Positions 1-12,531 of a stretch of DNA of 46,922 nucleotides are shown here, piece by piece. The notes beneath the pieces are model-generated. The model was not told the DNA's origin. It made no database searches and saw nothing but the letters and a program-made list of their open reading frames with translations. This stretch comes from Rhodoluna sp. (GTDB lineage Bacteria > Actinomycetota > Actinomycetes > Actinomycetales > Microbacteriaceae), in the NCBI GenBank assembly GCA_024645105.1, contig JAHEGM010000004.1:8407-55328 (forward strand), read 5' to 3'. The position numbers were made by a program, and so were the translations under genes. The stretch's first letter is position 1. The number at the start of each line of letters is the position of its first letter.

Positions 1-783
1 GTAATCCATCGCAAAATGAATTCCATCAAGGTTGCGCCCAGGAATGTCAAGGTCACGTGCCTTTGTAGCACCGGTTGCAATCAGCACTGCATCGTACCTA
101 GATCGAAGGTCTTCCCAGGTGATGTCTGTGCCGATGTTCACGCCGGCTCTGAAGCGTGTGCCCTCTGCCTCCATTTGCGCAATGCGGCGATCAATGTGGT
201 GCTTTTCCATTTTGAAATCAGGGATTCCATAACGAAGTAGACCACCAATTTTGTCGTCGCGTTCAAACACGGCAACGGTGTGACCAGCTCGGGTCAGTTG
301 CTGCGCCGCAGCAAGACCGGCAGGACCAGAACCTACTACGGCAACGGTCTTTCCGGTGAGGCGCTCTGGTGCGTGCGGCTTTACCCAGTCTTTATCAAAA
401 GCCTCATCAATGATTGAAACTTCAATCTCTTTGATTGTTACTGCCGGCTGGTTGATGCCAAGAACACAAGAGCTTTCACATGGTGCAGGACACAGTCTTC
501 CGGTGAACTCAGGAAAATTGTTTGTTGCGTGCAGGCGCTCGATGGCATTCTTGCCCTCGCCGCGCCAGGTGAGATCGTTCCACTCTGGAATTAGATTCCC
601 CAGTGGGCAACCGTGATGGCAAAACGGAACGCCGCAATCCATGCAGCGGCTCGCCTGAGTCTTGATGACGGCACCGTCGCGCTTTTCGTAGACCTCTTTC
701 CAGTCCATGATGCGAACTGCAACTGGGCGACGCCGCGCGGTCTCGCGCTCTGTGGTTTTTAAGAATCCACGTGGATCAGCCAT
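1..783 (-). CDS. gltD: Glutamate synthase small subunit (partial, 3' end outside window)
   Basis: Reading frame on the minus strand starts [34 protein letters not shown] with a Cys-rich segment ([25 protein letters not shown]). It overlaps the gltB stop by 8 bp. Confidence 0.93.
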   Translation of the reverse strand, partial: MADPRGFLKTTERETARRRPVAVRIMDWKEVYEKRDGAVIKTQASRCMDCGVPFCHHGCPLGNLIPEWNDLTWRGEGKNAIERLHATNNFPEFTGRLCPAPCESSCVLGINQPAVTIKEIEVSIIDEAFDKDWVKPHAPERLTGKTVAVVGSGPAGLAAAQQLTRAGHTVAVFERDDKIGGLLRYGIPDFKMEKHHIDRRIAQMEAEGTRFRAGVNIGTDITWEDLRSRYDAVLIATGATKARDLDIPGRNLDGIHFAMDY

Positions 784-3700
784 TTGTGACCTCCAAAATT
801 TCTTTCCAGACAATGTCACTATCTGGGTCAACTCCATTTAGCGAAGCCTTTGCGCGAATCGCAAGAACGCTCGCGTAATCACGAGGAAGTACGCAGGTGA
901 AATTATTGACTTCAGTCTTGAAGTTTTCGAGCAGGCCACTGGCCAGTGTTGAACCGGTCTCAGACACGTGCCTCTCGAGAAGAGCCTTCAGCTGTTCAGC
1001 GTCTTTCTCGTTCAAAGGGTTTAAGTGAAGTTCCGAGGCCGATAATGCCTCGTGGTTAACATGGTCGGCACGAAGCTTGTAGATGTAGGCAACTCCACCT
1101 GACATACCTGCACCCAGATTTCTTCCGGTTGGGCCAAGAATTACAGCAACGCCGCCGGTCATGTACTCAAGGGCGTGATCGCCGCAACCCTCTGCAACAG
1201 CGGTGACCCCAGAGTTTCTGACAAGGAAGCGCTCTCCCACGATTCCGCGCAAGAACATAGAGCCACTGGTTGCACCATAGCCAATTACGTTTCCGGCGAT
1301 GATGTTTTTCTCGGCAGCAAAAACACTGGCACGGTCTGGGTGAATCACAATGGATCCACCTGAAAGACCCTTGCCAACATAGTCGTTTGAATCGCCCTCA
1401 AGGGTTAGTTTGATTCCCTTGGGTACAAATGCACCAAAAGATTGCCCTGCAGAACCCTTGAGCTTGATGTCAATGGTTGCCTCAGGAAGTCCATCGGCAG
1501 CAAATCTCTTGGTTAGTTCATTACCAAGCATGGTGCCTACGGCCTGATCAACGTTTGTGATTGGCAATTCAATTGCAACAGGCTTAGAGCTCTCAAGCGA
1601 TTCTTTTGCCAACTTAATTAATTTGTGGTCAAAGTGCTTTTCGAGTTCGTGGTCTTGCACAGTGATTCTTCGTCTTGAAGCTCCCGCAGGTATTGCCGGA
1701 GTTGCCAGAATTGGCGATAGGTCTAGCCCATCTGCTTTCCAATGCTGAATTGCGCGATTGACGTCAATAAGTTCGCTGTGACCAATTGCTTCGTCAAGCT
1801 TTTTGAAACCTAGGGCTGCTAGATACTCGCGTACCTCTTGAGCTAGGAACTCAAAGAAGTTAACTACGTGGTCTGCCTGGCCGGTGAAGCGTGAGCGCAG
1901 CGTTGGATTTTGGGTAGCCACACCAACCGGGCAGGTGTCCAAGTGACAAACGCGCATAAGAATGCAACCCTCGACCACAAGCGGAGCGGTCGCGAAACCA
2001 AATTCTTCGGCACCAAGAAGTGCTGCAATAACAACGTCTCGCCCGGTTTTCATCTGACCATCTACCTGAACAGAAACTCGATCGCGCAGTCCGTTAAGCA
2101 GCAGAGTCTGTTGAGCCTCGGCAAGCCCAAGCTCCCAAGGTGTGCCGGCGTGCTTAAGAGAGTTGAGCGGGCTGGCGCCTGTTCCACCATCGTGACCGGA
2201 AACAAGAATCACATCTGCCTTGGCCTTTGCCACTCCGGCTGCAACCGTCCCAATTCCAACCTGAGAAACAAGCTTCACGTGAACACGCGCCGAGCGGTTT
2301 GCGCGCTTGACATCAAAAATTAGCTGCTTTAGATCTTCGATTGAATAGATGTCGTGGTGAGGAGGTGGCGAAATTAGACCAACTCCTGGAGTTGAGTGAC
2401 GAGTCTTAGCAATCCACGGATAAACCTTGTTAGGGGGCAATTGCCCTCCCTCGCCAGGCTTGGCACCCTGAGCCATCTTGATTTGAATGTCATCTGCATG
2501 GGTCAGATACATGCTGGTCACACCAAAGCGGCCAGATGCAACTTGCTTGATAGCCGAACGGCGCGTTGGGTCTAGCAAGCGCTCAACGTCTTCGCCGCCT
2601 TCACCGGTGTTTGATTTTGCGCCAAGGCGGTTCATGGCGATTGCCAGAGTCTCGTGCGCTTCTGGCGAGATTGAGCCGTAAGACATTGCACCGGTTGAGA
2701 ATCTCTTGACGATCTCTGACACAGGTTCAACTTCGTCAATTGACACTGCTGGGCGAACGCCTTCGCGCAGTGTAAACAGACCACGAAGAGTCATCAGGTT
2801 TTCTGCTTGATCGTCAACACTCTTGGTGTATTCGCGGAAAATCTCGTAGCTCTTAGTTTTAGTTGAGTGCTGAAGCTTGAAAATAGTTTCTGGGTTGAAA
2901 AGGTGAGGCGGGCCCTGTCTGCGCCACTGGTATTCACCACCTGTCTCCAAAGAGACGTGTGGGTTAAGCGCCTCATCTACCGGATACGCACTTGCGTGAC
3001 GATCTGCGATTTCATCGGCAATTACTTCAATGCCGATTCCACCAAGCTGGCTTGTGGTTCCGGTGAAATAGGTGTCAATGAATTCTTGACTCAAGCCAAT
3101 CGCCTCAAAACACTGGGCGCCCGAGTATGAAGAAACGGTTGAAATTCCCATCTTTGACATAATCTTCAGCACACCCTTGCCAAGAGCCTTGATGAGATTC
3201 TTTTGTGCGTGTTCGATGTCAAGGCCGGAAATCTGACCTGACTTCACCATTTGCTCTACGGATTCAAGTGCAAGGTATGGGTTGATTGCCGCAGCACCGT
3301 AGCCAATCAGTGCCGCAACGTGGTGAACCTCACGCACGTCGCCAGCTTCAACCACTAGCCCCACTCGAGTGCGAAGACCTGCACGAATGAGTGCGTGGTG
3401 CACAGCCGAGGTGAGTAGCAACGATGGAATCGGTGCCATGTCGCGATTGCTGTCTCTGTCTGAAAGTACTAGGTAGGTTGAACCTTCGTTTATTGCTGAT
3501 TCAATCTCCTCGAAGATTTCACGAATGCGGGCGGCGAGTGCCTCGGCTCCCCCGTCAACGCGATAGGTACCGCGCACGGTGAAGGCTTGACCTACGCCCG
3601 GGCGTTCATCAATGTGTTGGATCTTGGCCAACTCATCGTTGCTGATCACCGGGAAGCTCAAAATGACTTGTTGCGCGTGTTCTGGAGTTGCACTCAACAG

Positions 3701-5329
3701 ATTGCGTTCAGGACCAATACCGGTGCTTAGCGATGTCACTACTTCTTCACGAATTGAATCAAGCGGCGGGTTTGTCACCTGGGCAAACTGCTGCACGAAG
3801 TAGTCAAAGAGCAAACGCGAACGATCTGAAATAGCGGCGATAGGCGTGTCTGAGCCCATAGCCCCAAGCGGCTCGATGCCAAGACGTGCCATCGGTGCTA
3901 GCAAGATGCGCAGTTCTTCATCGGTGTAGCCAAAGGTGCGCTGACGGCGGTTTACAGAAGAAGCGGTGTGTGCAATGTGTTCACGATCTGGCAGATCTTT
4001 AAGCTTGATGCGATTGCCCTCTAACCACTCACCCCAAGGTTCAATGGCGGCAATCTCTGCCTTGATCTCGTCATCGTCAATCAATCTTCCGTTGACGGTG
4101 TCAGCCAAAAACATTCTGCCTGGCTGCAGTCTTCCCTTGCGAACAATCTTGCTTGGGTCAATTTGTGCAACACCAATTTCTGATGCTAAAACAACTAGAC
4201 CGTCCTCGGTCACCACGTAGCGACCAGGCCTCAGACCGTTTCTGTCGAGAGTCGCGCCAACAAGCGATCCATCGGTGAAAATTACAGCAGCCGGACCGTC
4301 CCACGGTTCCATCAGCATTGAGTGGTACTCGTAGAAGTTCTTGCGATTTTCCTCGATGTCACTCTGCTTTTCCCAGGCTTCAGGAATCATCATCATCATC
4401 GCGTGTGGAAGGCTGCGGCCAGACATGTATAGCAGCTCAACTACTTCGTCGAAAGAGGCCGAGTCAGATCCGTCTGGAGTGATGATTGGAGTCAGCTGCT
4501 TTATGTCGCCTAGTAGTTCACTAGACAACTGAGCTTCGCGCGAACGCATCCAGTTTCTGTTTCCCTTAACGGTGTTGATCTCGCCGTTGTGGGCGATCAT
4601 GCGGAACGGGTGCGCTAGTGGCCAAGATGGAAATGTGTTCGTTGAGAAACGCGAGTGCACCAGTGCAAGAGTTGATTCAAATCGTTCGTCGCTGAGGTCT
4701 GGGTAGAACGGCTCAAGCTGCAGAGTCGTGACCATTCCCTTATAAACAATTGTTTTTGAAGATAGAGATGGGTGGTACGCGCCAAGAGAACGCTCAGAGC
4801 GCTTGCGCAAACGGAAGGCTCGGCGCTCAAGATCCATTCCAGTGGCACCGTCTGTTGCAGAAACAAATACTTGACGAATTACCGGCATCGCGTCTCGGGC
4901 TAGATCACCTAGAACGCTTGGGTTTGTAGGAACTTCGCGCCAACCTAGAACCCTTAGATTCTCTTGCTTGGCGATGTCCTCGAAACCGGCTTCAACTCTT
5001 TGCTCTTCACCAGCTTCAATAAAAACTAAACCAACCGCGTACTCGCCCTTTGCCGGCAGGTCGAATCCTGCAACCGCTCTAAAGAAGGTATCTGGTACCT
5101 GTGAAAGAATTCCGGCGCCGTCACCTGTTCCTGCATCCGAGCCAACTGCCCCGCGGTGCTCCAAGTTGGTAAGTGCTGTTAGGGCAGTCTGAACAATGTC
5201 GTGTCCGGGAGTTCCGCGAAGTGTGGCAACCATTGCCAAACCACAGGCGTCCTTTTCGAAAGACGGGTCGTATAGACCCTGGGCTACCGGCGCGGTACCA
5301 AATCTTTCGAACGGCGACATTTCGGACAT
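776..5329 (-). CDS. gltB: Glutamate synthase large subunit
   Basis: About 1517 aa with an N-terminal class-II amidotransferase ([11 protein letters not shown]), FMN/central domain ([10 protein letters not shown]) and C-terminal GXGXG domain. The track start is a TTG at 5341. ATG 5329 with upstream TTGGAG is more likely. Confidence 0.96.
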   Translation of the reverse strand: MSEMSPFERFGTAPVAQGLYDPSFEKDACGLAMVATLRGTPGHDIVQTALTALTNLEHRGAVGSDAGTGDGAGILSQVPDTFFRAVAGFDLPAKGEYAVGLVFIEAGEEQRVEAGFEDIAKQENLRVLGWREVPTNPSVLGDLARDAMPVIRQVFVSATDGATGMDLERRAFRLRKRSERSLGAYHPSLSSKTIVYKGMVTTLQLEPFYPDLSDERFESTLALVHSRFSTNTFPSWPLAHPFRMIAHNGEINTVKGNRNWMRSREAQLSSELLGDIKQLTPIITPDGSDSASFDEVVELLYMSGRSLPHAMMMMIPEAWEKQSDIEENRKNFYEYHSMLMEPWDGPAAVIFTDGSLVGATLDRNGLRPGRYVVTEDGLVVLASEIGVAQIDPSKIVRKGRLQPGRMFLADTVNGRLIDDDEIKAEIAAIEPWGEWLEGNRIKLKDLPDREHIAHTASSVNRRQRTFGYTDEELRILLAPMARLGIEPLGAMGSDTPIAAISDRSRLLFDYFVQQFAQVTNPPLDSIREEVVTSLSTGIGPERNLLSATPEHAQQVILSFPVISNDELAKIQHIDERPGVGQAFTVRGTYRVDGGAEALAARIREIFEEIESAINEGSTYLVLSDRDSNRDMAPIPSLLLTSAVHHALIRAGLRTRVGLVVEAGDVREVHHVAALIGYGAAAINPYLALESVEQMVKSGQISGLDIEHAQKNLIKALGKGVLKIMSKMGISTVSSYSGAQCFEAIGLSQEFIDTYFTGTTSQLGGIGIEVIADEIADRHASAYPVDEALNPHVSLETGGEYQWRRQGPPHLFNPETIFKLQHSTKTKSYEIFREYTKSVDDQAENLMTLRGLFTLREGVRPAVSIDEVEPVSEIVKRFSTGAMSYGSISPEAHETLAIAMNRLGAKSNTGEGGEDVERLLDPTRRSAIKQVASGRFGVTSMYLTHADDIQIKMAQGAKPGEGGQLPPNKVYPWIAKTRHSTPGVGLISPPPHHDIYSIEDLKQLIFDVKRANRSARVHVKLVSQVGIGTVAAGVAKAKADVILVSGHDGGTGASPLNSLKHAGTPWELGLAEAQQTLLLNGLRDRVSVQVDGQMKTGRDVVIAALLGAEEFGFATAPLVVEGCILMRVCHLDTCPVGVATQNPTLRSRFTGQADHVVNFFEFLAQEVREYLAALGFKKLDEAIGHSELIDVNRAIQHWKADGLDLSPILATPAIPAGASRRRITVQDHELEKHFDHKLIKLAKESLESSKPVAIELPITNVDQAVGTMLGNELTKRFAADGLPEATIDIKLKGSAGQSFGAFVPKGIKLTLEGDSNDYVGKGLSGGSIVIHPDRASVFAAEKNIIAGNVIGYGATSGSMFLRGIVGERFLVRNSGVTAVAEGCGDHALEYMTGGVAVILGPTGRNLGAGMSGGVAYIYKLRADHVNHEALSASELHLNPLNEKDAEQLKALLERHVSETGSTLASGLLENFKTEVNNFTCVLPRDYASVLAIRAKASLNGVDPDSDIVWKEILEVTNG

Positions 5330-5370
5330 GCCACACTCCAATCATGAATTAGGAGGGACAACATTGGCCC

Positions 5371-5394
5371 AAAAAACCGGCCAAATCAGACCGG
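5371..5394 (-). terminator. Intrinsic-terminator-like hairpin between lgt and gltB
   Basis: On the minus strand: CCGGTC-TGATTT-GGCCGG-TTTTTT. This is a 6-bp stem with one G-U pair, a 6-nt loop and a U6 tract. Confidence 0.6.
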
Positions 5395-5403
5395 GAAAGT
5401 TGA

Positions 5404-6279
5404 TTAATTAGACCTTAAGTCTAATGCATCGGCTCGGTAAACACTGGCCTCTAGGCCCTTGCCTGTTCTCATGCTGCGGTAAACAACGAATGCGCCGACA
5501 GCCACACCCAGAAGCGCGGACCACACATTGGTTCTTAGGCCAAGAATGATCTCGCTAGGGTCAATTCTCAGATTTTCGGTCCAGATTCGCCCAATTGAGT
5601 AGTAAATCAGGTAGGCGCCGAACATTGCTCCGCCTTTTAGGCTGAATTTTCGGTCAAGTAGCAGCAGAATGCCCACGCCAACAAGGCTCCAGAGCGACTC
5701 ATACAGGAAGGTTGGGTGAAAAAGAACGCCAGCTGGCAGCCCATCTGGATAGGCCGGGTTGAATTGGTCAATTTCAAGGCCCCACGGCAGGGTGGTTGGT
5801 AAACCAAAGAGTTCCTGGTTGAAGTAGTTGCCCCAGCGGCCGATTGCCTGAGCAAGCAGAATTCCAGGGGCAACCGCATCTGCAAAGGCCCAAAACCTAA
5901 TACCTGACTTTTTTGAGCCAATCCAGGCACCCAGTGCACCACCAATTAGTCCACCGTAAATTGCAATGCCACCTTCCCAAATTCGGAAAACGGCAAGCAG
6001 ATCAGCTCCCGGATAGAAATAGTCGCCTGTGTGAGTCAGAACGTGAAAAATGCGGGCACCGATAATTGCAATCGGCACAGTCCAAAGCGCAATGTCCAAC
6101 GCTTCGCCGCCTCTAGCGCCTCTTGCCTTGAGGCGGTAATCGGCCAGCAAAATCGCCAGAACAATTCCGGTCAAGATGAACAGGGCGTAGAAGTGGATTC
6201 TGAATGGTCCGGCTTGGATGAAGCTAATCTCCGGGCTGGGAATGCTGTTTAGAACTTGGTTTAATCCAGTCGAGAGCAT
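5404..6279 (-). CDS. lgt: Prolipoprotein diacylglyceryl transferase
   Basis: Multi-TM protein with Lgt motifs (GGIAIYGGLIGGALG, RWGNYFNQELFG, HPTFLYESLW). It follows trpA as in other actinobacteria. Confidence 0.95.
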   Translation of the reverse strand: MLSTGLNQVLNSIPSPEISFIQAGPFRIHFYALFILTGIVLAILLADYRLKARGARGGEALDIALWTVPIAIIGARIFHVLTHTGDYFYPGADLLAVFRIWEGGIAIYGGLIGGALGAWIGSKKSGIRFWAFADAVAPGILLAQAIGRWGNYFNQELFGLPTTLPWGLEIDQFNPAYPDGLPAGVLFHPTFLYESLWSLVGVGILLLLDRKFSLKGGAMFGAYLIYYSIGRIWTENLRIDPSEIILGLRTNVWSALLGVAVGAFVVYRSMRTGKGLEASVYRADALDLRSN

Positions 6280-6293
6280 GAGTACCTTTACTT

Positions 6294-7079
6294 TTATTTT
6301 TGAAGGCCGGCTGAGACTTCGATGACCTTGGCGGTTAGGGCTTCGACCCCACCAGATGCGTATGCCTTCACAAAAGCCGATCCAACAATGGCACCGTCTG
6401 CGTAAGAGTTGACATCATTAACCTGCTCAGCGGTAGAGATTCCAATACCTACCGCTGTGTTTTGCTCCGACGAAGCGCCTCGAACACCGGCAACCACCTG
6501 CCTGGCCAAGTTATCAACTGAGTCACGAGCACCGGTGATACCCATAGTTGAAACTGCGTAAACAAAGCCGCGGCTTAGATCACAAGCGTTCTGAATTCTC
6601 TCTTTAGAAGAGGTGGGTGCCGTTAGAAAAACTCGGTCCAGTTGCAGCTTGTCAGAAACTTCAAGCCACTCTTTGGCCTCATCGGGAATTAAATCTGGAG
6701 TGATTAGACCAGCGCCACCTGCCTCTTTGAGATCTGTCGCGAATCTTTCTACGCCATAGCTAAGAACCGGGTTCCAATAAGTCATCACCAAAATAGGTGT
6801 GTCTACTGCAGCCGAGATTCGCTTTACCGCTTCGAAAACCTGAGGCAGCTTAAACCCGTGCTCAAGTGCGCTTTCTGTTGCCTGCTGAATAACCAACCCA
6901 TCCATTACTGGGTCGGAATATGGAACACCAAGTTCCAAAACATCAACGCCGTTTTTACACATGGCGATCGCTGCATCTACTGATTCATCAAGAGTAGGAA
7001 ATCCCGCCGGAAAATAACCGATAAGGGAACCCTTGCCAGAGCTCTTATTTGCTTTTAGAACATTTGAAGTCGCGCTCAT
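6294..7079 (-). CDS. trpA: Tryptophan synthase alpha subunit
   Basis: [32 protein letters not shown] motifs. It has a 4-bp overlap with trpB. Confidence 0.96.
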   Translation of the reverse strand: MSATSNVLKANKSSGKGSLIGYFPAGFPTLDESVDAAIAMCKNGVDVLELGVPYSDPVMDGLVIQQATESALEHGFKLPQVFEAVKRISAAVDTPILVMTYWNPVLSYGVERFATDLKEAGGAGLITPDLIPDEAKEWLEVSDKLQLDRVFLTAPTSSKERIQNACDLSRGFVYAVSTMGITGARDSVDNLARQVVAGVRGASSEQNTAVGIGISTAEQVNDVNSYADGAIVGSAFVKAYASGGVEALTAKVIEVSAGLQK

Positions 7080-8281
7080 GATTTTTTGTCCAGTAGCCCA
7101 AAGTATTTAGCTGCAGTTTCCATGTCCTTGTCGCCGCGACCCGAAAGGTTTACAAGAATGCTAGATCCGGGCTCAAGTGTCTTTCCAAGTTTGAGCGCGC
7201 CGGCAAGTGCGTGCGCGGTCTCAATCGCGGGAATGATCCCCTCGGTTCTGCTAAGAAGCCGCAATGCGTCCATTGCCTCGGCATCAGAGATGCCCCAGTA
7301 CTTTGCACGACCAAGGTCTTTTAGCCAAGCATGTTCTGGACCAACCCCAGGGTAGTCAAGACCTGCAGAGATTGAATGGCTCTCCATGGTTTGACCATCT
7401 TCATCTTGGAGCATGTAGCTCTTTGCACCGTGCAAAACTCCCATGCGGCCAAAGTTCAATGTGGCGGCATGCCTATTTGTATCCATGCCATCGCCTGCGG
7501 CTTCGAACCCGTAGAGCTCAACATCGGCATCGTCTAGAAAAGCGTGAAACAATCCAATTGCATTTGAGCCGCCGCCCACACAGGCAGCAAGAGCCGTAGG
7601 TAGAAAGCCAAACTCTTCAAGCATTTGCTTACGGGCCTCGGTTCCGATAACGCTGTGGAAGTCACGAACCATGGTTGGAAAAGGGTGCGGTCCGGCAACA
7701 GTTCCGAGTAGGTAGTGCGTGTTGTCAACGTTTGCAACCCAGTCGCGCAGTGCTTCGTTGATTGCATCCTTTAGAGTGCGGCTACCAGTAGTGACCGGCA
7801 CAACAGTTGCGCCAAGTAGTTCCATGCGTGCAACGTTTAGTGCCTGGCGCTGGGTATCAACCTCACCCATGTAAACAACGCATTCAAGACCAAACAGCGC
7901 CGCGGCAGTAGCGCTTGCTACCCCGTGTTGCCCGGCGCCGGTCTCGGCGATAATTCGAGTTTTGTCCATGCGTTTTGCAAGAAGGGCCTGGCCAAGAACG
8001 TTGTTTATCTTGTGGCTTCCAGTGTGGTTCAAATCTTCGCGTTTTAGAAAAATACGAACAGGTCCAGCATGCTCGGCAAATCGTTTTGCCTCAGTAATGA
8101 TAGAAGGCCGGCCGGTATAGGTGCGGTGTAGCTCGGCAAGTTCGTGTTGGAAACTTGGATCTAGCTTGGCCGCTTGATAAGTTGAGTCCAACTCATCAAG
8201 AGCAGCTATCAATGACTCGGGCACGAACCTTCCGCCGAACTCGCCAAAGTACGGCCCAACCTGTTCGCGTAGATTCGTCAT
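7076..8281 (-). CDS. trpB: Tryptophan synthase beta subunit
   Basis: PLP lysine motif [25 protein letters not shown] motifs. Confidence 0.97.
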   Translation of the reverse strand: MTNLREQVGPYFGEFGGRFVPESLIAALDELDSTYQAAKLDPSFQHELAELHRTYTGRPSIITEAKRFAEHAGPVRIFLKREDLNHTGSHKINNVLGQALLAKRMDKTRIIAETGAGQHGVASATAAALFGLECVVYMGEVDTQRQALNVARMELLGATVVPVTTGSRTLKDAINEALRDWVANVDNTHYLLGTVAGPHPFPTMVRDFHSVIGTEARKQMLEEFGFLPTALAACVGGGSNAIGLFHAFLDDADVELYGFEAAGDGMDTNRHAATLNFGRMGVLHGAKSYMLQDEDGQTMESHSISAGLDYPGVGPEHAWLKDLGRAKYWGISDAEAMDALRLLSRTEGIIPAIETAHALAGALKLGKTLEPGSSILVNLSGRGDKDMETAAKYFGLLDKKS

Positions 8282-8291
8282 AGCCCTAATT

Positions 8292-9071
8292 CTAAGACTT
8301 ACCGGCGGCTAGAAAAGACTTGAGCATCTCTGCAGGATTGTTGGTGACCAGTGCCTCGCCAACCAGCACTACGTCGGCTCCACTTTGACGATAGTGACTA
8401 ACGTCTGAAGCATTTCGCACGGCCGATTCGGCTACCTTGATTGCATCTGAAGGAAATAGATCAACGAGCTTCGAGAAAAGGTTTCGGTCAGTCTCAAAAG
8501 TAGACAGGTCCCTAGCGTTGACGCCAACCAGTTTCGAACCTAAGCCTGCCGCAATCTTGAGTTCTTCGGCGCTGTGGGTTTCAATAAAAGGGGTCATGCC
8601 CAGTTCTTGAGTGAATTTCATGAGCCTGTTCAGATCAGACTCTGAGATTCCAGCAACAATAAGCAGAATCAAGTCTGCACCTGCTGCTCGAGCCTCAAGG
8701 ATTTGATGTTCGGTGGCTATGAAGTCTTTTCGAAGTAGCGGAACTGAAACTCTTTTTCTCACTGCCGCCAGATCCTCTAGGGACCCCAGAAACTTTCGTT
8801 CCTCGGTAAGCACGCTTATGGCACTCGCCCCATTGGTTGCGTATGTTTCGGCAAGCTCTGCCGGATCTGCGATTTCCGCCAAACTACCTCGGCTTGGCGA
8901 GGCTCGTTTTACTTCAGCAAGAATTTTTATGTTGTCTGCAGGAGCTAGAGCAGCTAGCGCATCTAATGCGGGTGCAGCATCAAGCGCAAGTCGCTCCACC
9001 ACTTTCAGTGGCGTAGTTTCTAGTCTGCGCGATGCATCGGCTAGTGCGCCAGCGTATAAACCCTCAAGCAC
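8292..9071 (-). CDS. trpC: Indole-3-glycerol phosphate synthase
   Basis: [30 protein letters not shown] motifs. Confidence 0.96.
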   Translation of the reverse strand: MLEGLYAGALADASRRLETTPLKVVERLALDAAPALDALAALAPADNIKILAEVKRASPSRGSLAEIADPAELAETYATNGASAISVLTEERKFLGSLEDLAAVRKRVSVPLLRKDFIATEHQILEARAAGADLILLIVAGISESDLNRLMKFTQELGMTPFIETHSAEELKIAAGLGSKLVGVNARDLSTFETDRNLFSKLVDLFPSDAIKVAESAVRNASDVSHYRQSGADVVLVGEALVTNNPAEMLKSFLAAGKS

Positions 9072-9298
9072 TAGTGCTTATTCTTGGACTTCTCGCCACC
9101 AACGCCGTAGCCCTGACGCTTTAGAAGAATTCCAACCGGAATACCAAGCAGGGTGAAGGCAGCTGAGGCCCAAACCAAAGGCGCGTTGTCAAACCAGAAG
9201 GCCAGAGTTCCAGCCGCTGTGCCGATCATGATGATTGTCACTGCGGTCCAAGAAGCAACTGAGTCTCCGTGACCTGGGTCGTTTAGGTTTTCTGACAT
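9071..9298 (-). CDS. Small two-TM protein, HGxxPAAW-like family (variant motif HGDSVASWTAV)
   Basis: 75 aa, two hydrophobic segments, located between trpE and trpC as in other actinobacteria. Confidence 0.75.
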   Translation of the reverse strand: MSENLNDPGHGDSVASWTAVTIIMIGTAAGTLAFWFDNAPLVWASAAFTLLGIPVGILLKRQGYGVGGEKSKNKH

Positions 9299-9346
9299 GG
9301 CTTGCCTTTCGTTTGTCTATCCAAATCTTACCAAGCGCCTGCCTGG

Positions 9347-9895
9347 CTAGCGCTGCTGATCCCAGAGCGAAATCGGGTCTTTTGGTCTTACTGCCTTGGC
9401 CTTTGAAGCCGGAACCCGTGATTTTTGCCAGCCCCGGCTGAGCACTGCGGTGAAGCCCAAAACCGCTCCCAGCAGAAGGAAAATCACCAAGGACGCGATT
9501 GCAACCGGCTGAGTGGCAATGGCCACATCTGTCAGACCATGATTTGCGGCTATTCCAGTAGCTGCCTCAATCTCATTTGCCACGGCAGATAAATCCTTGC
9601 TTGAAAGGAGAGCCGTTCCTAAAGCAACCGATAGAAATTGCGAAGCGGCTGAAACGGAGAATGAAATAGACCTGGCTATTCCCCTAGTCAAAAGTGCCGC
9701 GGCAATACCCGCAAACGAGACCAATAGCAGCGCAGAGGTTGAGGGCGAAACAGTAAGCCCATCAAAACTTCTGAGAACCACCTCAGCCTGGTTGGGCGAC
9801 ATCGTAACTAAGAACCAAGGCTGCGCGGCCAAGATGTAGGCCGCTGCAAGAAGCGCAAAGACTGCGACCAAAAGATAGTTCTTTTTCAAGATCAA
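9347..9895 (-). CDS. Tryptophan biosynthesis-associated membrane protein
   Basis: 182-aa multi-TM protein directly downstream of trpE (4-bp overlap). Position and TM layout match the actinobacterial Trp-associated membrane family. Confidence 0.75.
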   Translation of the reverse strand: MILKKNYLLVAVFALLAAAYILAAQPWFLVTMSPNQAEVVLRSFDGLTVSPSTSALLLVSFAGIAAALLTRGIARSISFSVSAASQFLSVALGTALLSSKDLSAVANEIEAATGIAANHGLTDVAIATQPVAIASLVIFLLLGAVLGFTAVLSRGWQKSRVPASKAKAVRPKDPISLWDQQR

Positions 9896-11418
9896 TTACT
9901 CCTACGAACCATTCGATTGGCTGCTGCTATGGCTCGAAGCGGGGCACTTGCCTTAGAGATGGTCTCTAGGCGTTCTGATTCAGGCACGGAATCTAGAACA
10001 ATGCCGGCTCCTGCCTGAACATGGGCGATGCCGTCTCGAATGAATGCAGTTCTGATTGCAATGGCTAAATCTGCGTTGCCAGCGAAATCAAAGTATCCGA
10101 CTACCCCACCAAAAATTCCGCGGTTTGAAACCTCGAGTTCGTCGATAATTTCTAGAGCCCTTGGCTTAGGGGCTCCCGATAGAGTTCCGGCCGGGAATGT
10201 AGCTTTGAATACATCAACCGGCGAACAATCTTTAGACACCAGTCCTTCGACGGTGGATACCAGGTGCATGATGTGACTAAATTTGTGCACTTGCATGAAT
10301 TCCGTGACGGTGACAGATTGAGGTTCACATACCTTGAGTAAGTCATTTCTTGCAAGATCTACCAGCATTAGGTGCTCAGACTTCTCTTTATTGTCTTCAA
10401 GTAAGGAGACTTCAAGAGCATGGTCTAAATCGGCGTCTGCTCCACGAGGCCTAGACCCAGCGATAGGGTGAGTTGTAGCTTTACCGTTTAGAACAGAAAC
10501 AAGTGCTTCTGGCGATGAGCCGACGATCGCATAAGGCCCGGTTTCATCCTCAAAATTCAGAAGATACATGTACGGGCTTGGGTTCAGTGCTCGTAGTACT
10601 CGGTAAATGTCCAGTGGACTTGCTTGGGTTTGCACATCGAATCGTTGTGAGATGACAACTTGGAAAACTTCGCCAGCTCGAACGTACTCCTTTGCGCTCT
10701 CAATAGAAGCCAAAAAGTCTTCCGCTTTGGTTCTGTTGCTTGACTCGGGAATGCTTGTGAAATCAACATCTGCAATTACGGCATCGCTAGGTTTCAGCAA
10801 ATCGCGACGCATAGTGTCTATGCGATCAAGCGCCAAGTTATAGCAAGATGCCACGTCGGCGCCATCATCAACAAAAATGTTAGAAACCAGAAGTAGGCTA
10901 CTGGTCTCGTGATCTAAGACAACTAGATCTTGAAACATTGCGAGGGCAATCACCGGAGAAGCAAAATCCTTCTTCGCAGGTTTTGCCAGGTTCTCTATTT
11001 CGCGGATGAGATCCCAGCCCATGACACCTACGAGTCCACTTGTTAGCGGTGGCAATTCTCCGACCGGGCTTGTCATCCATGATTTTTGTATCGCGGCAAC
11101 TGCGTCAAGAGTTGAAGAAGGTAATTTGCTTGTGCCGTCGGCAAACGCTGAGTTCCCAGCCGGGCTTAACCACTTTGCGCCTTCGCCTGAGCTTTGCACC
11201 AAGGTGCCGCGATTATTGACACCTATGAAACTGTACCTAGCCCATACTCCATGCTGAGCCGATTCTAAAAGAAAGCTGCCGGGCTTACTTGCGGCTAACT
11301 TTTCGAAAATGGAAAGCGGGGTCTCGGTGCCTGAAAAAAGTGTTTCAACAATTGGCAAAACCCTGTGACTCTTTGAAAGCTCCAAAACCTGAGCAAGATT
11401 CAATTGCACCTTAGCCAT
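9892..11418 (-). CDS. trpE: Anthranilate synthase component I
   Basis: Chorismate-binding motifs ([41 protein letters not shown]). ATG 11418 is the likely start (8-bp overlap with hisI) rather than the track GTG at 11427. Confidence 0.95.
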   Translation of the reverse strand: MAKVQLNLAQVLELSKSHRVLPIVETLFSGTETPLSIFEKLAASKPGSFLLESAQHGVWARYSFIGVNNRGTLVQSSGEGAKWLSPAGNSAFADGTSKLPSSTLDAVAAIQKSWMTSPVGELPPLTSGLVGVMGWDLIREIENLAKPAKKDFASPVIALAMFQDLVVLDHETSSLLLVSNIFVDDGADVASCYNLALDRIDTMRRDLLKPSDAVIADVDFTSIPESSNRTKAEDFLASIESAKEYVRAGEVFQVVISQRFDVQTQASPLDIYRVLRALNPSPYMYLLNFEDETGPYAIVGSSPEALVSVLNGKATTHPIAGSRPRGADADLDHALEVSLLEDNKEKSEHLMLVDLARNDLLKVCEPQSVTVTEFMQVHKFSHIMHLVSTVEGLVSKDCSPVDVFKATFPAGTLSGAPKPRALEIIDELEVSNRGIFGGVVGYFDFAGNADLAIAIRTAFIRDGIAHVQAGAGIVLDSVPESERLETISKASAPLRAIAAANRMVRRSN

Positions 11419-11767
11419 GATTAGCACCTGGCTCTAAAAGCCGGCCAGAATCAAAGCATGATTCCAACCCTGTGTGGCATGCAGGGCCTTTTTCAATGAC
11501 TGTTACAAGAAGGGCATCTGAATCACAGTCAACTTCAATACTTTGAACACTTTGGGTGTTTCCTGAAGTTGCACCCTTGTGCCAAAGTTCCTGACGAGAG
11601 CGTGAGTAAAAAACCGTCTCTTGGGTTTCAATCGAAAGCCTGAGGGACTCCTTGTTCATCCATGCGAGCATGAGAACTCGCTTTGACTCGGCGCTCTGCA
11701 CAATGGCCGGAATCAGACCTGATTCGTTGAACTTTATGGTTTCTATGTCTACCAGGGCGCTAGTCAT
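11411..11767 (-). CDS. hisI: Phosphoribosyl-AMP cyclohydrolase
   Basis: [41 protein letters not shown] motifs. Confidence 0.96.
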   Translation of the reverse strand: MTSALVDIETIKFNESGLIPAIVQSAESKRVLMLAWMNKESLRLSIETQETVFYSRSRQELWHKGATSGNTQSVQSIEVDCDSDALLVTVIEKGPACHTGLESCFDSGRLLEPGANHG

Positions 11768-11769
11768 GA

Positions 11770-12531
11770 TTATCTCGTTTCGTATCCGGCTAATTTTAGT
11801 TCAGCCTTGGCCTTAGCTATGGAAACAGAGCCTTCGTGAAAAATAGAGGCCGCTAAAATCGCGTCGGCGCCTGCGGCGGCGGCCACTGGAAAATCTGAGG
11901 CTTTCCCTGCCCCACCAGAGGCGATAATGGGGACCGTCGAGATGTCGCGAATAGCGGTGAGCATCTCTTCATCGAATCCTTCACGGGTACCATCTGCATC
12001 GATGCTGTTTACTAGAAGCTCCCCCGCACCAAGCTCAATAACCTTGGTGACCCATTGAAGTGCGTCTAAATCTGTTTCGTTCCTGCCGCCGTGAGTGGTT
12101 ACTAAGAATCCGGATTGAGTTTTCTCAGAACGTTTGATATCAAGTGAAATAACTAGAACCTGGTTTCCAAATCTATTTGAGATACGGCTCAGCAGATCTG
12201 GATCAGATATACCAGCTGAGCCGACACTAACCTTGTCGGCACCAGCGCTCAAAAGCCTCGAAACATCATCTACTTCTCGTATTCCGCCGCCAACGGTAAG
12301 TGGAATAAAGACTTTTTCCGCACATGCGGTGACTAAGTCATACATGGTTGAACGATTGTCAACAGTTGCATTTACGTCAAGAAAAGTGAGCTCGTCAGCC
12401 CCATCTTTGTAGTACTTATCCGCAAGTTCAATTGGATTGCCTGCGTCCTTCAGGTTCTGAAAATTTACACCCTTTACAACACGGCCGTCAGCAACATCCA
12501 GACATGGAATTACCCGTACTGATAAAGACAC
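11770..12531 (-). CDS. hisF: Imidazole glycerol phosphate synthase subunit HisF
   Basis: [34 protein letters not shown] motifs. Confidence 0.97.
   Translation of the reverse strand: MSLSVRVIPCLDVADGRVVKGVNFQNLKDAGNPIELADKYYKDGADELTFLDVNATVDNRSTMYDLVTACAEKVFIPLTVGGGIREVDDVSRLLSAGADKVSVGSAGISDPDLLSRISNRFGNQVLVISLDIKRSEKTQSGFLVTTHGGRNETDLDALQWVTKVIELGAGELLVNSIDADGTREGFDEEMLTAIRDISTVPIIASGGAGKASDFPVAAAAGADAILAASIFHEGSVSIAKAKAELKLAGYETR

Noticed and set aside
1910-2323. 137-aa plus-strand ORF within gltB
   Set aside because: Antisense to a conserved gltB domain, with no RBS or family features. Likely an artefact of codon bias.
11419-11827. Possible trp leader/attenuator upstream of trpE
   Set aside because: trpE overlaps hisI by 8 bp, so there is no leader space, and I saw no Trp-rich leader peptide.
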